Assembly (NCBI RefSeq): GCF_039545095.1
Contig: NZ_BAABRS010000002.1
Location: 558,001 to 622,000 of the forward strand
Origin: Fodinibius salicampi
GTDB taxonomy: Bacteria; Bacteroidota; Rhodothermia; Balneolales; Balneolaceae
Reading direction: 5' to 3'
Length of the DNA: 64,000 nt
Shown here: in pieces, positions 54,422 through 63,598 of the stretch
Layout: the number at the start of each line of letters is the position of its first letter
Numbering within the stretch: the first letter of the stretch is position 1
The notes under the pieces: generated by a model
Databases searched by the model: none
What the model saw: only the letters and a program-made list of their open reading frames with translations
Told to the model about the DNA's origin: nothing
Translations under genes and position numbers: made by a program

Positions 54422-55267
54422 TTAGGCTTTTACAATTGGATTATTTAATTCTCCAATGCTGCTAATCCGGGTGCGGACAGTATCTCCAGGTGTTAAATAA
54501 ACAGGAGGTTTTCGGCTGAATCCCACTCCCTGAGGTGTTCCCGAAGCAATAACATCCCCGGCTTCCAGGGTAAAGGAATGCGAAAGTTGGGATACCAGAT
54601 CCGCTACACCAAAAATCATATCCCGGGTATTTGCCTGCTGTAAGGTATCGCCATTTACACTACAACTAATTTCTAGGCTTTGGGGATCAGCAACATCATC
54701 GGCCGTAAGAATAACCGGACCCATAGGGCAAAACGTATCCAGTGATTTACCACGAACCCATTGTTCATCACTAAACTGCAGGTCACGGGCGGATATATCA
54801 TTGATAACCGTGTATCCGAAAACGTGGGAAAGGGCCTCTTCCGGGGAAATATTTTTGGCTTTCTTGCCAATAACAATCCCAAGCTCTACTTCATAGTCTA
54901 CTTCCTGTGTGAGATTAACCGGAATTTGGATCTCATCCGTGGGCCCAACAATCGAGCTGGTAAATTTTGTAAAGACAAGCGGAGTATCCGGTACTTCCAT
55001 CTTAGATTCGGATGCATGGTCCAGGTAATTCAATCCGATAGCAACAATTTTTGGGGGACGTGAGATGGGTGCGGCAAACTGGGTTTTATCTACCACTTGC
55101 CCGCTGCCCGAGTATTCTTGTAATTGTTCATTTAATTGATCTAAAGAATCATCCTCAGCTTGGATGAGTTCCATTAACGAGCCGTTAAAACCTAATTTAT
55201 TTAATGCTATAGCTTTATCGTCAGTAATGACAACTGACTGTCCGTCTTTTAGTGTAGTTAATTTCAC
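54422..55267 (-). CDS. FAH-family hydrolase, probable 2,4-diketo-3-deoxy-L-fuconate hydrolase
   Basis: A 281-residue fumarylacetoacetate hydrolase-type enzyme. The family core is clear: KIVAIGLNYLDHASESKMEVP, the metal-binding VDYEVELGIVIGKKAKN, and VIASGTPQGVGFSRKPPVYL near the end. In L-fucose (and related L-rhamnose) pathways of this kind the enzyme splits the diketo acid to pyruvate and L-lactate. It lies 29 bp before the SDR gene and is divergent from the lactonase gene. Other acylpyruvate substrates are possible, but the gene set around makes fuconate most likely. Confidence 0.83.
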   Translation of the reverse strand: MKLTTLKDGQSVVITDDKAIALNKLGFNGSLMELIQAEDDSLDQLNEQLQEYSGSGQVVDKTQFAAPISRPPKIVAIGLNYLDHASESKMEVPDTPLVFTKFTSSIVGPTDEIQIPVNLTQEVDYEVELGIVIGKKAKNISPEEALSHVFGYTVINDISARDLQFSDEQWVRGKSLDTFCPMGPVILTADDVADPQSLEISCSVNGDTLQQANTRDMIFGVADLVSQLSHSFTLEAGDVIASGTPQGVGFSRKPPVYLTPGDTVRTRISSIGELNNPIVKA

Positions 55268-55330
55268 AGATCAAAAAATTTTTGTATTAAAAAGGAGCTT
55301 CATAGTTAATTTTTTGTGAAGAAACATGCA

Positions 55331-55395
55331 AACATTTGTTTTTCTTTCCTTTTTGGTTGTTTGAATTTATTTGGGTTAAATTTTGACCAAATGTT
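55331..55395. promoter_or_regulatory. Inverted pair of CAAATGTT motifs in divergent promoter region
   Basis: AACATTTG (55331-55338) and its complement CAAATGTT (55388-55395) stand 57 bp apart centre to centre between the FAH and lactonase genes. The same core is in the palindrome at 19674. Paired sites for a regulator such as the nearby AraC protein are conceivable; 8-base matches in AT-rich DNA are weak. Confidence 0.25.
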
Positions 55396-55423
55396 GAACC
55401 TATATTAATAATTAAATTTTCAG

Positions 55424-56254
55424 ATGATAAAAAAAATAGACGCCCACCAGCATTTTTGGAATTATGACAAAGAAAAGCACAACTGGATCGATGAAAGTAT
55501 GTCGGTATTGCAACAGGATTTCCTGCCATCCGATCTAAAGTCGCATCTGGATGAGAAAAATATAGACGCTTGTGTGGCGGTACAGGCCGACCAAACGGAA
55601 GAGGAAACAGACTTTTTGCTCAGTCTTGCCGATCGATATTCCTACATAGCGGGAGTTGTTGGCTGGCTGGATATTAAGAGCCCTGATTTCGGGGAGGCAC
55701 TTGAAAATTATAGCTCCTATGAAAAATTAAAAGGATTGCGTCATGTTGTTCAGGATGAACCGGATGATTTTTTGCTTCAGTCCGATTTTTGCCGGGGCAT
55801 AAGTTTGATTAAAGAATATAATCTGACGTATGATATTTTGATTTATGAGCACCAGCTTCCCGCCGCCGTTAAATTTGTTGAAAAATTTCCGGATCAGCCC
55901 TTTGTGCTAGACCATATTGCCAAGCCCAGAATTAAAGAGGGTGAAATGGAGAGCTGGAAGCAGGGAATTATAGAGTTGGCTCAGCATCCTAAAGTGTACT
56001 GTAAAATTTCGGGCATGGTCACCGAAGCGGATTGGAAGAATTGGCAAAAAAAGGATTTCAGACCTTATTTGGATGTTATCTTTGAAGTCTTTGGGGCGGA
56101 TCGGCTTATGTTCGGGTCCGATTGGCCGGTATGTACTCTTGCAGCTGACTATAGCGAGGTATATTCAATAATTCACGAGTATATCTCATCCTATTCTGCT
56201 GAAAAACAGGAAATGATTTTGGGAGGGACTGCCCAGCAGTTTTACGGACTATAG
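55424..56254 (+). CDS. Amidohydrolase-2 family lactonase, probable L-fuconolactonase
   Basis: Opens L-fucono-1,5-lactone to L-fuconate. The 276-residue barrel enzyme has the N-terminal metal/substrate motif KIDAHQHFWNYDKEKHNWID, the middle PFVLDHIAKPRIKEG and KISGMVTEADW, and the C-terminal LMFGSDWPVCTLAADY, all typical of the fuconolactonase/rhamnonolactonase branch. Divergent from the FAH gene and convergent with the AraC regulator gene. Rhamnonolactone is a possible alternative substrate. Confidence 0.87.
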   Translation: MIKKIDAHQHFWNYDKEKHNWIDESMSVLQQDFLPSDLKSHLDEKNIDACVAVQADQTEEETDFLLSLADRYSYIAGVVGWLDIKSPDFGEALENYSSYEKLKGLRHVVQDEPDDFLLQSDFCRGISLIKEYNLTYDILIYEHQLPAAVKFVEKFPDQPFVLDHIAKPRIKEGEMESWKQGIIELAQHPKVYCKISGMVTEADWKNWQKKDFRPYLDVIFEVFGADRLMFGSDWPVCTLAADYSEVYSIIHEYISSYSAEKQEMILGGTAQQFYGL

Positions 56255-56278
56255 TTCGCTTGAAAAACTGGTTAGCTA

Positions 56279-57148
56279 TTACTGACTGTTATGTTTTTTG
56301 ATATAGTCCGTAGGCGTCATGCCCTTGATGTCTTTAAACCTGCGATTAAAATTTGAGACATTATTGAATCCCGACCGGTAGCAGATTTCAGATATATTGA
56401 AGCGTTTCTCAATTAAGAGTTTACAGGCAAATCCGACACGAATTTCATTCAGGAATTGAGTAAATGTTTTTTTATTTGTTCGTTTGAAATATCGGCTAAA
56501 GGACGAAGGGTTCATGTTTACATGAGAAGCAACTTCTTGCAGGCTGATATTCCGGGTGAAGTTTTCCATGACATATTCCAGCACATTCATCATTCGCTTG
56601 TCATCTTTTTTTGCAAAGGTTTGTAGGAAACCCGGACTCGAGAGCAGCTCGTAATCCTGTTGTTCAGCTAGTAACCTTAGCACATCCAGTAACTTGAGGT
56701 ATCGTTCCAGACCTTGAAGGTGGAACATCGCATCTATCATAGCTATTACCTTGTAGTTGGATGCCGGATCCTTAAATTTTATTCCTCTCTTGGCACGATT
56801 AAAGAGTTGAATAATCATTTCCATTTCGGGAAGAGAGGAAAGAACATCCGGAAAATCTTTATTGAAATGAAGGACCTGGGCCCGAGCTTTAAGATCAGAA
56901 TCTTCCGAAAAGTAAACAGGATCATTGAGCCAGAGATGGGGAAGATTCTTACCAATCATTACAATCTCTCCTTCTTCAAATTTTTCAATACTGTCTCCTA
57001 CAAAGCGTGTCCCCGTGCTTTCCCGAACGACCACCAATTCTATTTCCGGATGGTAATGCCATATCTTGAGAAAATTGTCATAGAGGTGTTCTCTGAGCAT
57101 GACCGAACGATCTTCTACAACAGATCTGCTGATAGCTTGCGCTTTCAT
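56279..57148 (-). CDS. AraC-family regulator with cupin sensor
   Basis: A 289-residue activator. The N-terminal cupin-type sensor (about residues 20-90) includes WHYHPEIELVVVRESTGTRF and IGKNLPHLWLNDP; the C-terminal double helix-turn-helix (about 190-289) has ISLQEVASHVNMNPSSFSRY and ISEICYRSGFNNVSNFNRRF. It is divergent from GH95 and convergent with the lactonase gene, so it most likely controls the fucose genes. The 242-bp region before GH95 is AT-rich and contains a symmetrical element at 57221. Confidence 0.88.
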   Translation of the reverse strand: MKAQAISRSVVEDRSVMLREHLYDNFLKIWHYHPEIELVVVRESTGTRFVGDSIEKFEEGEIVMIGKNLPHLWLNDPVYFSEDSDLKARAQVLHFNKDFPDVLSSLPEMEMIIQLFNRAKRGIKFKDPASNYKVIAMIDAMFHLQGLERYLKLLDVLRLLAEQQDYELLSSPGFLQTFAKKDDKRMMNVLEYVMENFTRNISLQEVASHVNMNPSSFSRYFKRTNKKTFTQFLNEIRVGFACKLLIEKRFNISEICYRSGFNNVSNFNRRFKDIKGMTPTDYIKKHNSQ

Positions 57149-57220
57149 ATAGGCACTGGAAGGTTATTTTTTGTAAATAGATACTTTATATATACTTATA
57201 TATAATTTCTGCTATGAAAT

Positions 57221-57243
57221 GCAAAGAAAGTATTACTTTTTGC
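57221..57243. promoter_or_regulatory. Dyad element between AraC and GH95 genes
   Basis: An imperfect palindrome centred on AAAGT-ATT-ACTTT (57227-57239), flanked by GCAAA and TTGC, 73 bp from the AraC start and 166 bp from the GH95 start. Likely a regulator or promoter site; assignment to the AraC protein is only by position. Confidence 0.3.
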
Positions 57244-57408
57244 AAAAATAATAGTAGAATATGAAGGCATTACTTTTAATTTAAATAATTGTATAAGGGA
57301 TTATGGTGAAAAGCATGGCTGTGTTTTCTAGATGTATGAAATAAGAAGTTCAATCTCTCCTGTGAAAAGTTAGAACTTATCACAAGCTAAATGTTTAAAC
57401 GAATCATT

Positions 57409-59772
57409 ATGAAAGTTTTTAAACTCGTATGTTCCTTTTCCATTCTAATGATTGGTTACGCCGTTGGACAGGCCCAAGATACTGATCTGCAGCTTTGGTA
57501 CGAGCAGCCAGCTCAGGAGTGGGTAGAAGCACTTCCTATAGGCAATGGCAGTTTAGGTGCTATGATATTTGGGAAAGCTCATAAAGAACGTATTCAGTTA
57601 AACGAGGAAAGTGTATGGACCGGTCATCCCATTGATCGGGCTAACCCGGAAGCTCCGGCTTATATGGATTCAGTTCGCTCCCTTTTGTTTGCAGAAAAAT
57701 ATATCGAAGCTGAACAGTTGGCCCAGGATAAAATAATGGGAACCCGGCTGGAGCAGGGAGAACACACCTATCAAACACTTGGTAATCTATACCTGAGGTT
57801 TCCAGACTCATCCGCCATTAATAACTATCGAAGGGATCTGAACCTCCATACTGCAGTGGCCTCCGTCAGCTATGAGAAGGAGGGAGTAACTTATAAACGA
57901 GAGTTATTTTCCAGCTATTCGGATCAGCTGATAGCTGTAAAGCTTTCTGCCAATCAGCCGGGCCAGCTTTCATTTAATTTGCAGCTCAACCGGCCAAGTC
58001 CCCATAAAGAGATCGCTGTTTCTGAGAACGAAATAATAATGAAAGAACATACCGGAGATGGGGATGGCGTTCGTTTTACGGCCCGTCTTAAATTAAATAC
58101 AGCGGGAGGGTCAGTGAACACAACCGATTCGACCGTCCATATTTCGGATGCCGATGAAGTGACAATATTTCTGGCTGCCGCTACCGACTATCGTGGTGAA
58201 GATCCTGACAGGCTTACCGATAGGCGCCTTAAAAATGCAGCTCAATTTACTTATGATGAACTTAAGAAGCGACATATTGAGGATTACCAGCAGCTATTTG
58301 ATCGGGTATCTTTAGATTTGACTGATGGACCGGTTGCAGAGATGCCTACCGACCAGCGGCTCCAAAAGGTAAAAGAAGGAGCAGTTGATCCTCATCTTAC
58401 AGAGCTCTATTTCCAATATGGCCGCTACCTGTTGATCAGCAGCTCGCGCCCGGGTTCACTGCCTGCGAACCTTCAGGGCATATGGGCCGAGGGAATGGCA
58501 CCTCCCTGGAATGCTGACTACCATATTAACGTGAATCTGCAGATGAATTATTGGCCGGCAGATCTGACGAATCTTTCGGAGACTTACGAGCCCTTTTTCA
58601 ACTTTGTGGAAAGTTTACGGGAACGTGGGCGGGAAACAGCACGAGAAACCTATAACAGTCGCGGAATGGTGGCCCATCATACGACCGATGTTTGGCATTT
58701 TACGGATCCTATCGGGCGAACCTATTGGGGACTTTGGCCGATGGGTGCGGCCTGGCTGTCAATGCATTTCTGGGATCACTATGAATTCACTCAGGATAAA
58801 ACCTTTTTAGAGAAGCGCGCCTATCCTCAACTGAAAGAAGTATCCACCTTTTTTATGGATTACCTGGTGGTAGATCCTAAAACTGGGCATCTGGTAACAG
58901 GACCTTCCATGTCGCCTGAAAATCAGTATATAGCACCCAATGGAGAAGTGGCCAGCCTTGCCATGGGACCTACAATGGATATGCAAATTTTGCATGAGCT
59001 TTTTGGAGCAACCATCAAATCGGCTAAGCTGCTGGATACGGATGCCGCGTTCCGGGATACGTTACAGAATTTAAAAGATAAGCTTGCACCGGTACAGATA
59101 GGAGATAACGGAACTATCATGGAGTGGAATCGGGATTTTGAAGAAGAAGATCCGGGGCATCGTCATATTTCCCATCTTTACTCCCTGCATCCGGGTAATG
59201 CTATAAACGCTGAGGATACGCCAAAGCTATTCGATGCGGCCAGAAAAACCATTGATCGAAGGCTGGAGCATGGCGGGGGCCATACCGGTTGGAGCAGAGC
59301 TTGGATTATTAACTTTTTTGCTCGTCTCGGCGATGGAGAAAAAGCCCATGAAAATGTTCTGGCACTATTTAGAAAATCCACACTTTCGAATCTTTTTGAT
59401 ACCCATCCCCCCTTCCAGATTGATGGGAATTTTGGAGGAACTGCAGGAATCGCTGAGATGCTCTTGCAATCGCATTCGGGATATATAGAACTGCTGCCGG
59501 CTCTTCCGGATGCATGGTCGGATGGGAGTGTAGAGGGACTTAAAGCACGCGGAAATTATACTGTAGATATGACATGGGAGAAAGGTCAATTGGAGAAAGT
59601 TATTATTTATTCTCATTTAGGTGGACCGTTACGACTTAGAACTCCCATACCGGTTCAAGATTTAGATAACAAGCTTAATAATTTGGGTAAGTCTGCTAAA
59701 GGTTCAACAAAGATGACTTTTAACTATGAGATCCAAACGACTCCGGGAAATGTTATAACATTGGTATTTTGA
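57409..59772 (+). CDS. Secreted alpha-L-fucosidase, GH95
   Basis: An inverting alpha-1,2-type fucosidase family member (some act on L-galactose). From the ATG at 57409 (six codons after an alternative ATG at 57391) the signal peptide ends GQAQ. The N-terminal beta domain begins [22 protein letters not shown] with [13 protein letters not shown], the (alpha/alpha) barrel contains [20 protein letters not shown] and [14 protein letters not shown], then [20 protein letters not shown], and [20 protein letters not shown] with a catalytic-type Asp. The C-terminal beta domain ends at 59772. About 787 residues, standard. It starts the run leading to GH31 and fuconate dehydratase. Confidence 0.93.
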   Translation: MKVFKLVCSFSILMIGYAVGQAQDTDLQLWYEQPAQEWVEALPIGNGSLGAMIFGKAHKERIQLNEESVWTGHPIDRANPEAPAYMDSVRSLLFAEKYIEAEQLAQDKIMGTRLEQGEHTYQTLGNLYLRFPDSSAINNYRRDLNLHTAVASVSYEKEGVTYKRELFSSYSDQLIAVKLSANQPGQLSFNLQLNRPSPHKEIAVSENEIIMKEHTGDGDGVRFTARLKLNTAGGSVNTTDSTVHISDADEVTIFLAAATDYRGEDPDRLTDRRLKNAAQFTYDELKKRHIEDYQQLFDRVSLDLTDGPVAEMPTDQRLQKVKEGAVDPHLTELYFQYGRYLLISSSRPGSLPANLQGIWAEGMAPPWNADYHINVNLQMNYWPADLTNLSETYEPFFNFVESLRERGRETARETYNSRGMVAHHTTDVWHFTDPIGRTYWGLWPMGAAWLSMHFWDHYEFTQDKTFLEKRAYPQLKEVSTFFMDYLVVDPKTGHLVTGPSMSPENQYIAPNGEVASLAMGPTMDMQILHELFGATIKSAKLLDTDAAFRDTLQNLKDKLAPVQIGDNGTIMEWNRDFEEEDPGHRHISHLYSLHPGNAINAEDTPKLFDAARKTIDRRLEHGGGHTGWSRAWIINFFARLGDGEKAHENVLALFRKSTLSNLFDTHPPFQIDGNFGGTAGIAEMLLQSHSGYIELLPALPDAWSDGSVEGLKARGNYTVDMTWEKGQLEKVIIYSHLGGPLRLRTPIPVQDLDNKLNNLGKSAKGSTKMTFNYEIQTTPGNVITLVF

Positions 59773-59810
59773 TACTCCGAAAAAAATAAATCTCCCAAAG
59801 TTTTTATGAG

Positions 59811-61958
59811 ATGAAATTATATAAATTTTTTATATTCTGTATTATTCTGGGCTTATCTGCAACTGATATAAAGGCCCAAAACCTATCATGGGAAGAGGTG
59901 GAGCCTGGTATCTGGAAAGCGGAAGCAGGCGAGCCAGAAGTATACGATCTTTTATCAGCATCAGGGGCAAAACCTCGAAAAAAAGCACTGGAAAAAATGG
60001 GAAATGTTCCATTTCCTATATCCAAGAAGGATATAAATGTCCAGTTGGTTGATGGAGAGACGTATCTGCGTTTTCCATTGGAACAGGAGGAAGAAGTCTA
60101 CGGTTTCGGACTTAATTTTAAAACCGTACATCAACGTGGACGAATATTGCGACTGCATGTAGATCATTATGGGGACGAGGATAATGGGAGAACACATGCG
60201 CCCACTCCGTTTTATGTTTCTTCAAAGGGATACGGTGTATTTATTAATTCGGCGCGCTACATAGATGTATATGCTGGTACAGCAGTTCGAAAAGATAGTG
60301 AGCATCCCCCGGTTGCCAGAGACCGAAATACCGATCCAGACTGGACCTCGCGACCATATTCGGATAGTGTGGAATTGCTTGTTCCGGCGAAAGGAACTGA
60401 AGTTTATATCTTTGGCGGGCCTACTCCACTTGATGCGGTACGGCGGTATAACTTATTCAACGGAGGTGGCCCGTTACCACCCAGATGGGGATTGGGTTTT
60501 ACACAGCGGGTTCACCGAATGTATTCAGCGGAAGATGTTAGACAGGAGGCAAAAGAATTCGAAGAAAGGGGATACCCGCTTGATTTTATCGGTCTTGAAC
60601 CGGGTTGGCAGAGTAAATCGTACCCCGGGACCTTAGAATGGGATGAAGGCCGATTTCCTGAGCCCCGCAAGTTTACTCAGGAGATGCTCGATAAGGGTAT
60701 CCGGTTAAACCTATGGATCAATCCTTATATATCCCCAGACGCCCAATTTGCAGAATCTATAGAACCATTTACTTCCTCCCACACCGTATGGGCTGGGCTT
60801 GTTCCTGATTTCAACACAGATAAGGGACGAGATATTTTCTTTTCCCAATTGGGTGAAACTCAGGTAGATATCGGGGTGAGTGGATATAAAATTGACGAAG
60901 TGGATGGGTACGATCACTGGCTTTGGCCTGATGTGGCAACGTTTCCCTCTGGATTGACCGGTGAGCAAATGCGCCAGACATATGGGTTGCTAGTACAACG
61001 TTATAGTGAAGATCTATTTGAAGAAAAAAATCGTCGAACTTTTGGGCTTGTGAGAGCTTCAAATGGAGGTGGTACTTCTTTCCCATATGTTATCTACAAC
61101 GATTATTATGATCATCAGAACTTTATAACAGCCCTTATCAACAGCAGTTATGCTGGCGTGCTCTGGACTCCAGAGGTGAGGGCATCTGAAACCGGAGAGG
61201 AATGGCTCCGTAGGGTACAATCGGTAGTATTTTCACCAATGGCTATGATCAATGCATGGTCTAGTGAAACCAAACCATGGTCATTTGATGAAGTAGAACG
61301 TGAAGTTAAGGAGATGTTCCTACTTCGGATGCGGATGATGCCATACTGGTATAGCGAATATGCCAAATATCATTTCAAAGGGATACCTCCATTTCGTGCG
61401 ATGAATTTAGAGGAAGGGTTTCATTCGGAATTGAAGAAGGAAGTGAAAGAGAAGAATCTAGCAAAAAATCCTTATGAAGAAGCAATTAGACAGGAGATCA
61501 AGGATCAATATATGGCAGGCAAATATTTACTGGTAGCTCCTATGTTTGAAGGTCAGAAAAGCCGGGAGGTCGTACTGCCCAAGGGCCGTTGGTATGATTT
61601 CTATACCGGCGATTATGTGGGAAATGGAGAGGTGATTACTGTGACTCCGGGATTGGATAATATTCCCGTTTTTGTAAAAGATGGAGGCATAATTCCAATG
61701 ATGACTCCCAGAATGCATGCACCCAAACTTGGGGAAAAGGTAGATATCGAAGTTCGTCACTATGGGGAAAAAGCGGGAAGATATATGCTTTATGATGATG
61801 ATGGCGAAACCTATGATTATGAAGATGGGGAATATCAATTTAGAGAAATCTGTGTAAAAAAGCTGGAAAACAAACGGTTTGAGGGATCTATTTCACCACC
61901 AGAAAAGAACAAACCCAATACCGTGGGTAATGTCAGCTGGAAATTCATGACGCAGTGA
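59811..61958 (+). CDS. Secreted GH31 glycosidase, divergent type
   Basis: A 715-residue GH31 enzyme with a signal peptide (FFIFCIILGLSATDIKAQ), a short N-terminal beta domain (VYGFGLNFKTVHQRGRILRL), and a barrel whose nucleophile should be in GVSGYKIDEVDGYDHW (Asp362). The usual W-x-G-D acid/base segment seen in the other GH31 of this window is replaced by SFPYVIYNDYYDHQNF, so the acid/base may be one of these Asp residues or absent. Shorter than typical GH31 and with a different proximal domain. It is 38 bp after GH95, so an alpha-fucoside or alpha-galactoside linked side chain is a plausible target, not proven. Confidence 0.85.
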   Translation: MKLYKFFIFCIILGLSATDIKAQNLSWEEVEPGIWKAEAGEPEVYDLLSASGAKPRKKALEKMGNVPFPISKKDINVQLVDGETYLRFPLEQEEEVYGFGLNFKTVHQRGRILRLHVDHYGDEDNGRTHAPTPFYVSSKGYGVFINSARYIDVYAGTAVRKDSEHPPVARDRNTDPDWTSRPYSDSVELLVPAKGTEVYIFGGPTPLDAVRRYNLFNGGGPLPPRWGLGFTQRVHRMYSAEDVRQEAKEFEERGYPLDFIGLEPGWQSKSYPGTLEWDEGRFPEPRKFTQEMLDKGIRLNLWINPYISPDAQFAESIEPFTSSHTVWAGLVPDFNTDKGRDIFFSQLGETQVDIGVSGYKIDEVDGYDHWLWPDVATFPSGLTGEQMRQTYGLLVQRYSEDLFEEKNRRTFGLVRASNGGGTSFPYVIYNDYYDHQNFITALINSSYAGVLWTPEVRASETGEEWLRRVQSVVFSPMAMINAWSSETKPWSFDEVEREVKEMFLLRMRMMPYWYSEYAKYHFKGIPPFRAMNLEEGFHSELKKEVKEKNLAKNPYEEAIRQEIKDQYMAGKYLLVAPMFEGQKSREVVLPKGRWYDFYTGDYVGNGEVITVTPGLDNIPVFVKDGGIIPMMTPRMHAPKLGEKVDIEVRHYGEKAGRYMLYDDDGETYDYEDGEYQFREICVKKLENKRFEGSISPPEKNKPNTVGNVSWKFMTQ

Positions 61959-62048
61959 TGCCATCGCAATTAATAGCTACAGAAACGGGTGCCATAAAGT
62001 AAGTATACTATTTAAGCAGATCAGAATCTGAGAATTAAGCTGATACTC

Positions 62049-62293
62049 ATGTTAAATGAATTCAGATTTACTTCGTATCTAGTCGAAGGATATAGGTCAT
62101 GTAAAAATTACACACTTGACTTTTTTTGGGCTGATGGTACCTTGCGGAAGACAATACTGGCAAATTAGAAAGGACCGATATTTATTTGTGGTATAGAGAT
62201 TATGAAACAGAGTTGAAATTTATTCCGGACGAAAAGAAAATAACGTTCGTAGAATTTTATCACCACCATGAAAACAGTTATAACAGAAGTTGA
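62049..62293 (+). pseudogene. Possible broken small gene before fuconate dehydratase
   Basis: Two short overlapping frames read like protein. The first (ATG 62049, stop 62166-62168) encodes 39 residues with TSYLVEGYRSCKNYTLDFFW, the second, in another frame (62135-62293), contains LERTDIYLWYRDYETELKFI and DEKKITFVEFYHHHENSY. Joining them near 62150 would give one product of about 75-80 residues. The 309-bp gap holds no other feature. Family unknown. Alternatively these are chance frames in a leader region; the second overlaps the FucD start by 26 bases. Confidence 0.35.
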
Positions 62294-63584
62294 AGTTAAG
62301 GATATACGCTTCCCAACCAGCCAGGGTTTGGATGGATCAGATGCGATGAATCCGGATCCAGATTATTCAGCGGCCTATCTCATTTTAAAGACAAATAAGG
62401 AGGTTGAAGGGCACGGTCTCACCTTTACCATTGGGCGGGGGAATAACCTGTGTGTTCAAGCGATTAAAGAGTTTGAGTCTCATGTTCTTGATAAACCATT
62501 TGAAAGTATCGTCAATGATCTCGGTTCCTTTTGGAAGCAGATGGCCCGGGATAGTCAACTGCGTTGGCTGGGTCCCGAAAAGGGAGTTATCCATTTAGCA
62601 CTGGGAGCCTTTGTTAATGCTTTATGGGATTTGTATGCAAAGATAGAGGAGAAACCACTCTGGAAATTGCTGGCAGATATGTCTCCGGAGGAATTAGTGC
62701 GATGCATTGATTTTAGCTATATCACGGATGTCCTGAAGCCTGAAGAGGCATTAGAAATTTTACGGAAACAGGAAGGATCTAAAGCTGAACGAATTCAGAA
62801 ATTGCAGAAGGATGGATATCCGGCCTATACGACTTCTGCCGGATGGTTAGGATATTCTGATGACAAGATACGACGACTCTGTCGGAAAGCAGTGGCAGAA
62901 GGATGGAGTAGTATTAAAATGAAAGTAGGCGGCAACTTAGAGGATGACCTGCGACGTGCTGCGATTATCCGGGAAGAAATCGGTCCCGATCGGCAACTTA
63001 TGATGGATGCCAATCAAAAGTGGGATATTGATGAAGCGATCAAAAATATGGAAGCACTGTCTGAATTTGATCCCTGGTGGATAGAGGAACCCACCAGCCC
63101 CGATGATATCCTGGGGCACGCAACGATCGGAAAAGCAATAAATCCTATCAAAATAGCAACAGGAGAGCATTGCCAGAACCGAATTATATTTAAACAATTG
63201 ATGCAGGCAGGCGCGCTGGATATTTGCCAGATCGACAGCTGTAGGGTAGGGGGCGTCAATGAGAATTTAGCGATTATGTTGATGGCTGCTAAATTTGATA
63301 TTCCGGTTTGTCCCCATGCCGGAGGTGTGGGGCTTTGTGAGTATGTACAGCATCTTTCAATGATCGATTATATTGCCATTAGCGGCAGTCGGGAAGGACG
63401 GATGATTGAATATGTGGACCATCTACACGAACATTTTAAAGATCCGGTTAAAATAGAAAACGGACACTACGTGCTGCCCGAACAACCAGGATTTAGTATT
63501 GAAATAAAAAAGAAGAGTTTAAAGGAATATGCCTATCCCGATGGACCGGTATGGCAGGAAATTAGAAGTAAAACAATAGTATAA
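62268..63584 (+). CDS. L-fuconate dehydratase (enolase superfamily)
   Basis: Dehydrates L-fuconate to 2-keto-3-deoxy-L-fuconate. The 438-residue enzyme shows the mandelate-racemase/FucD residues: the K-x-K base region SSIKMKVGGN (Lys217, Lys219), metal ligands in LMMDANQKWD, WWIEEPTSPDD and IATGEHCQNR, and the second base CPHAGGVGLCEYVQH. N-terminal DGSDAMNPDPDYSAAYLIL is typical of FucD. It lies 15 bp before a second SDR gene and 309 bp after GH31. It is the central enzyme that ties the lactonase, FAH and SDR genes into one fucose pathway. Confidence 0.92.
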   Translation: MKTVITEVEVKDIRFPTSQGLDGSDAMNPDPDYSAAYLILKTNKEVEGHGLTFTIGRGNNLCVQAIKEFESHVLDKPFESIVNDLGSFWKQMARDSQLRWLGPEKGVIHLALGAFVNALWDLYAKIEEKPLWKLLADMSPEELVRCIDFSYITDVLKPEEALEILRKQEGSKAERIQKLQKDGYPAYTTSAGWLGYSDDKIRRLCRKAVAEGWSSIKMKVGGNLEDDLRRAAIIREEIGPDRQLMMDANQKWDIDEAIKNMEALSEFDPWWIEEPTSPDDILGHATIGKAINPIKIATGEHCQNRIIFKQLMQAGALDICQIDSCRVGGVNENLAIMLMAAKFDIPVCPHAGGVGLCEYVQHLSMIDYIAISGSREGRMIEYVDHLHEHFKDPVKIENGHYVLPEQPGFSIEIKKKSLKEYAYPDGPVWQEIRSKTIV

Positions 63585-63598
63585 AAGAGGAGTTATAT

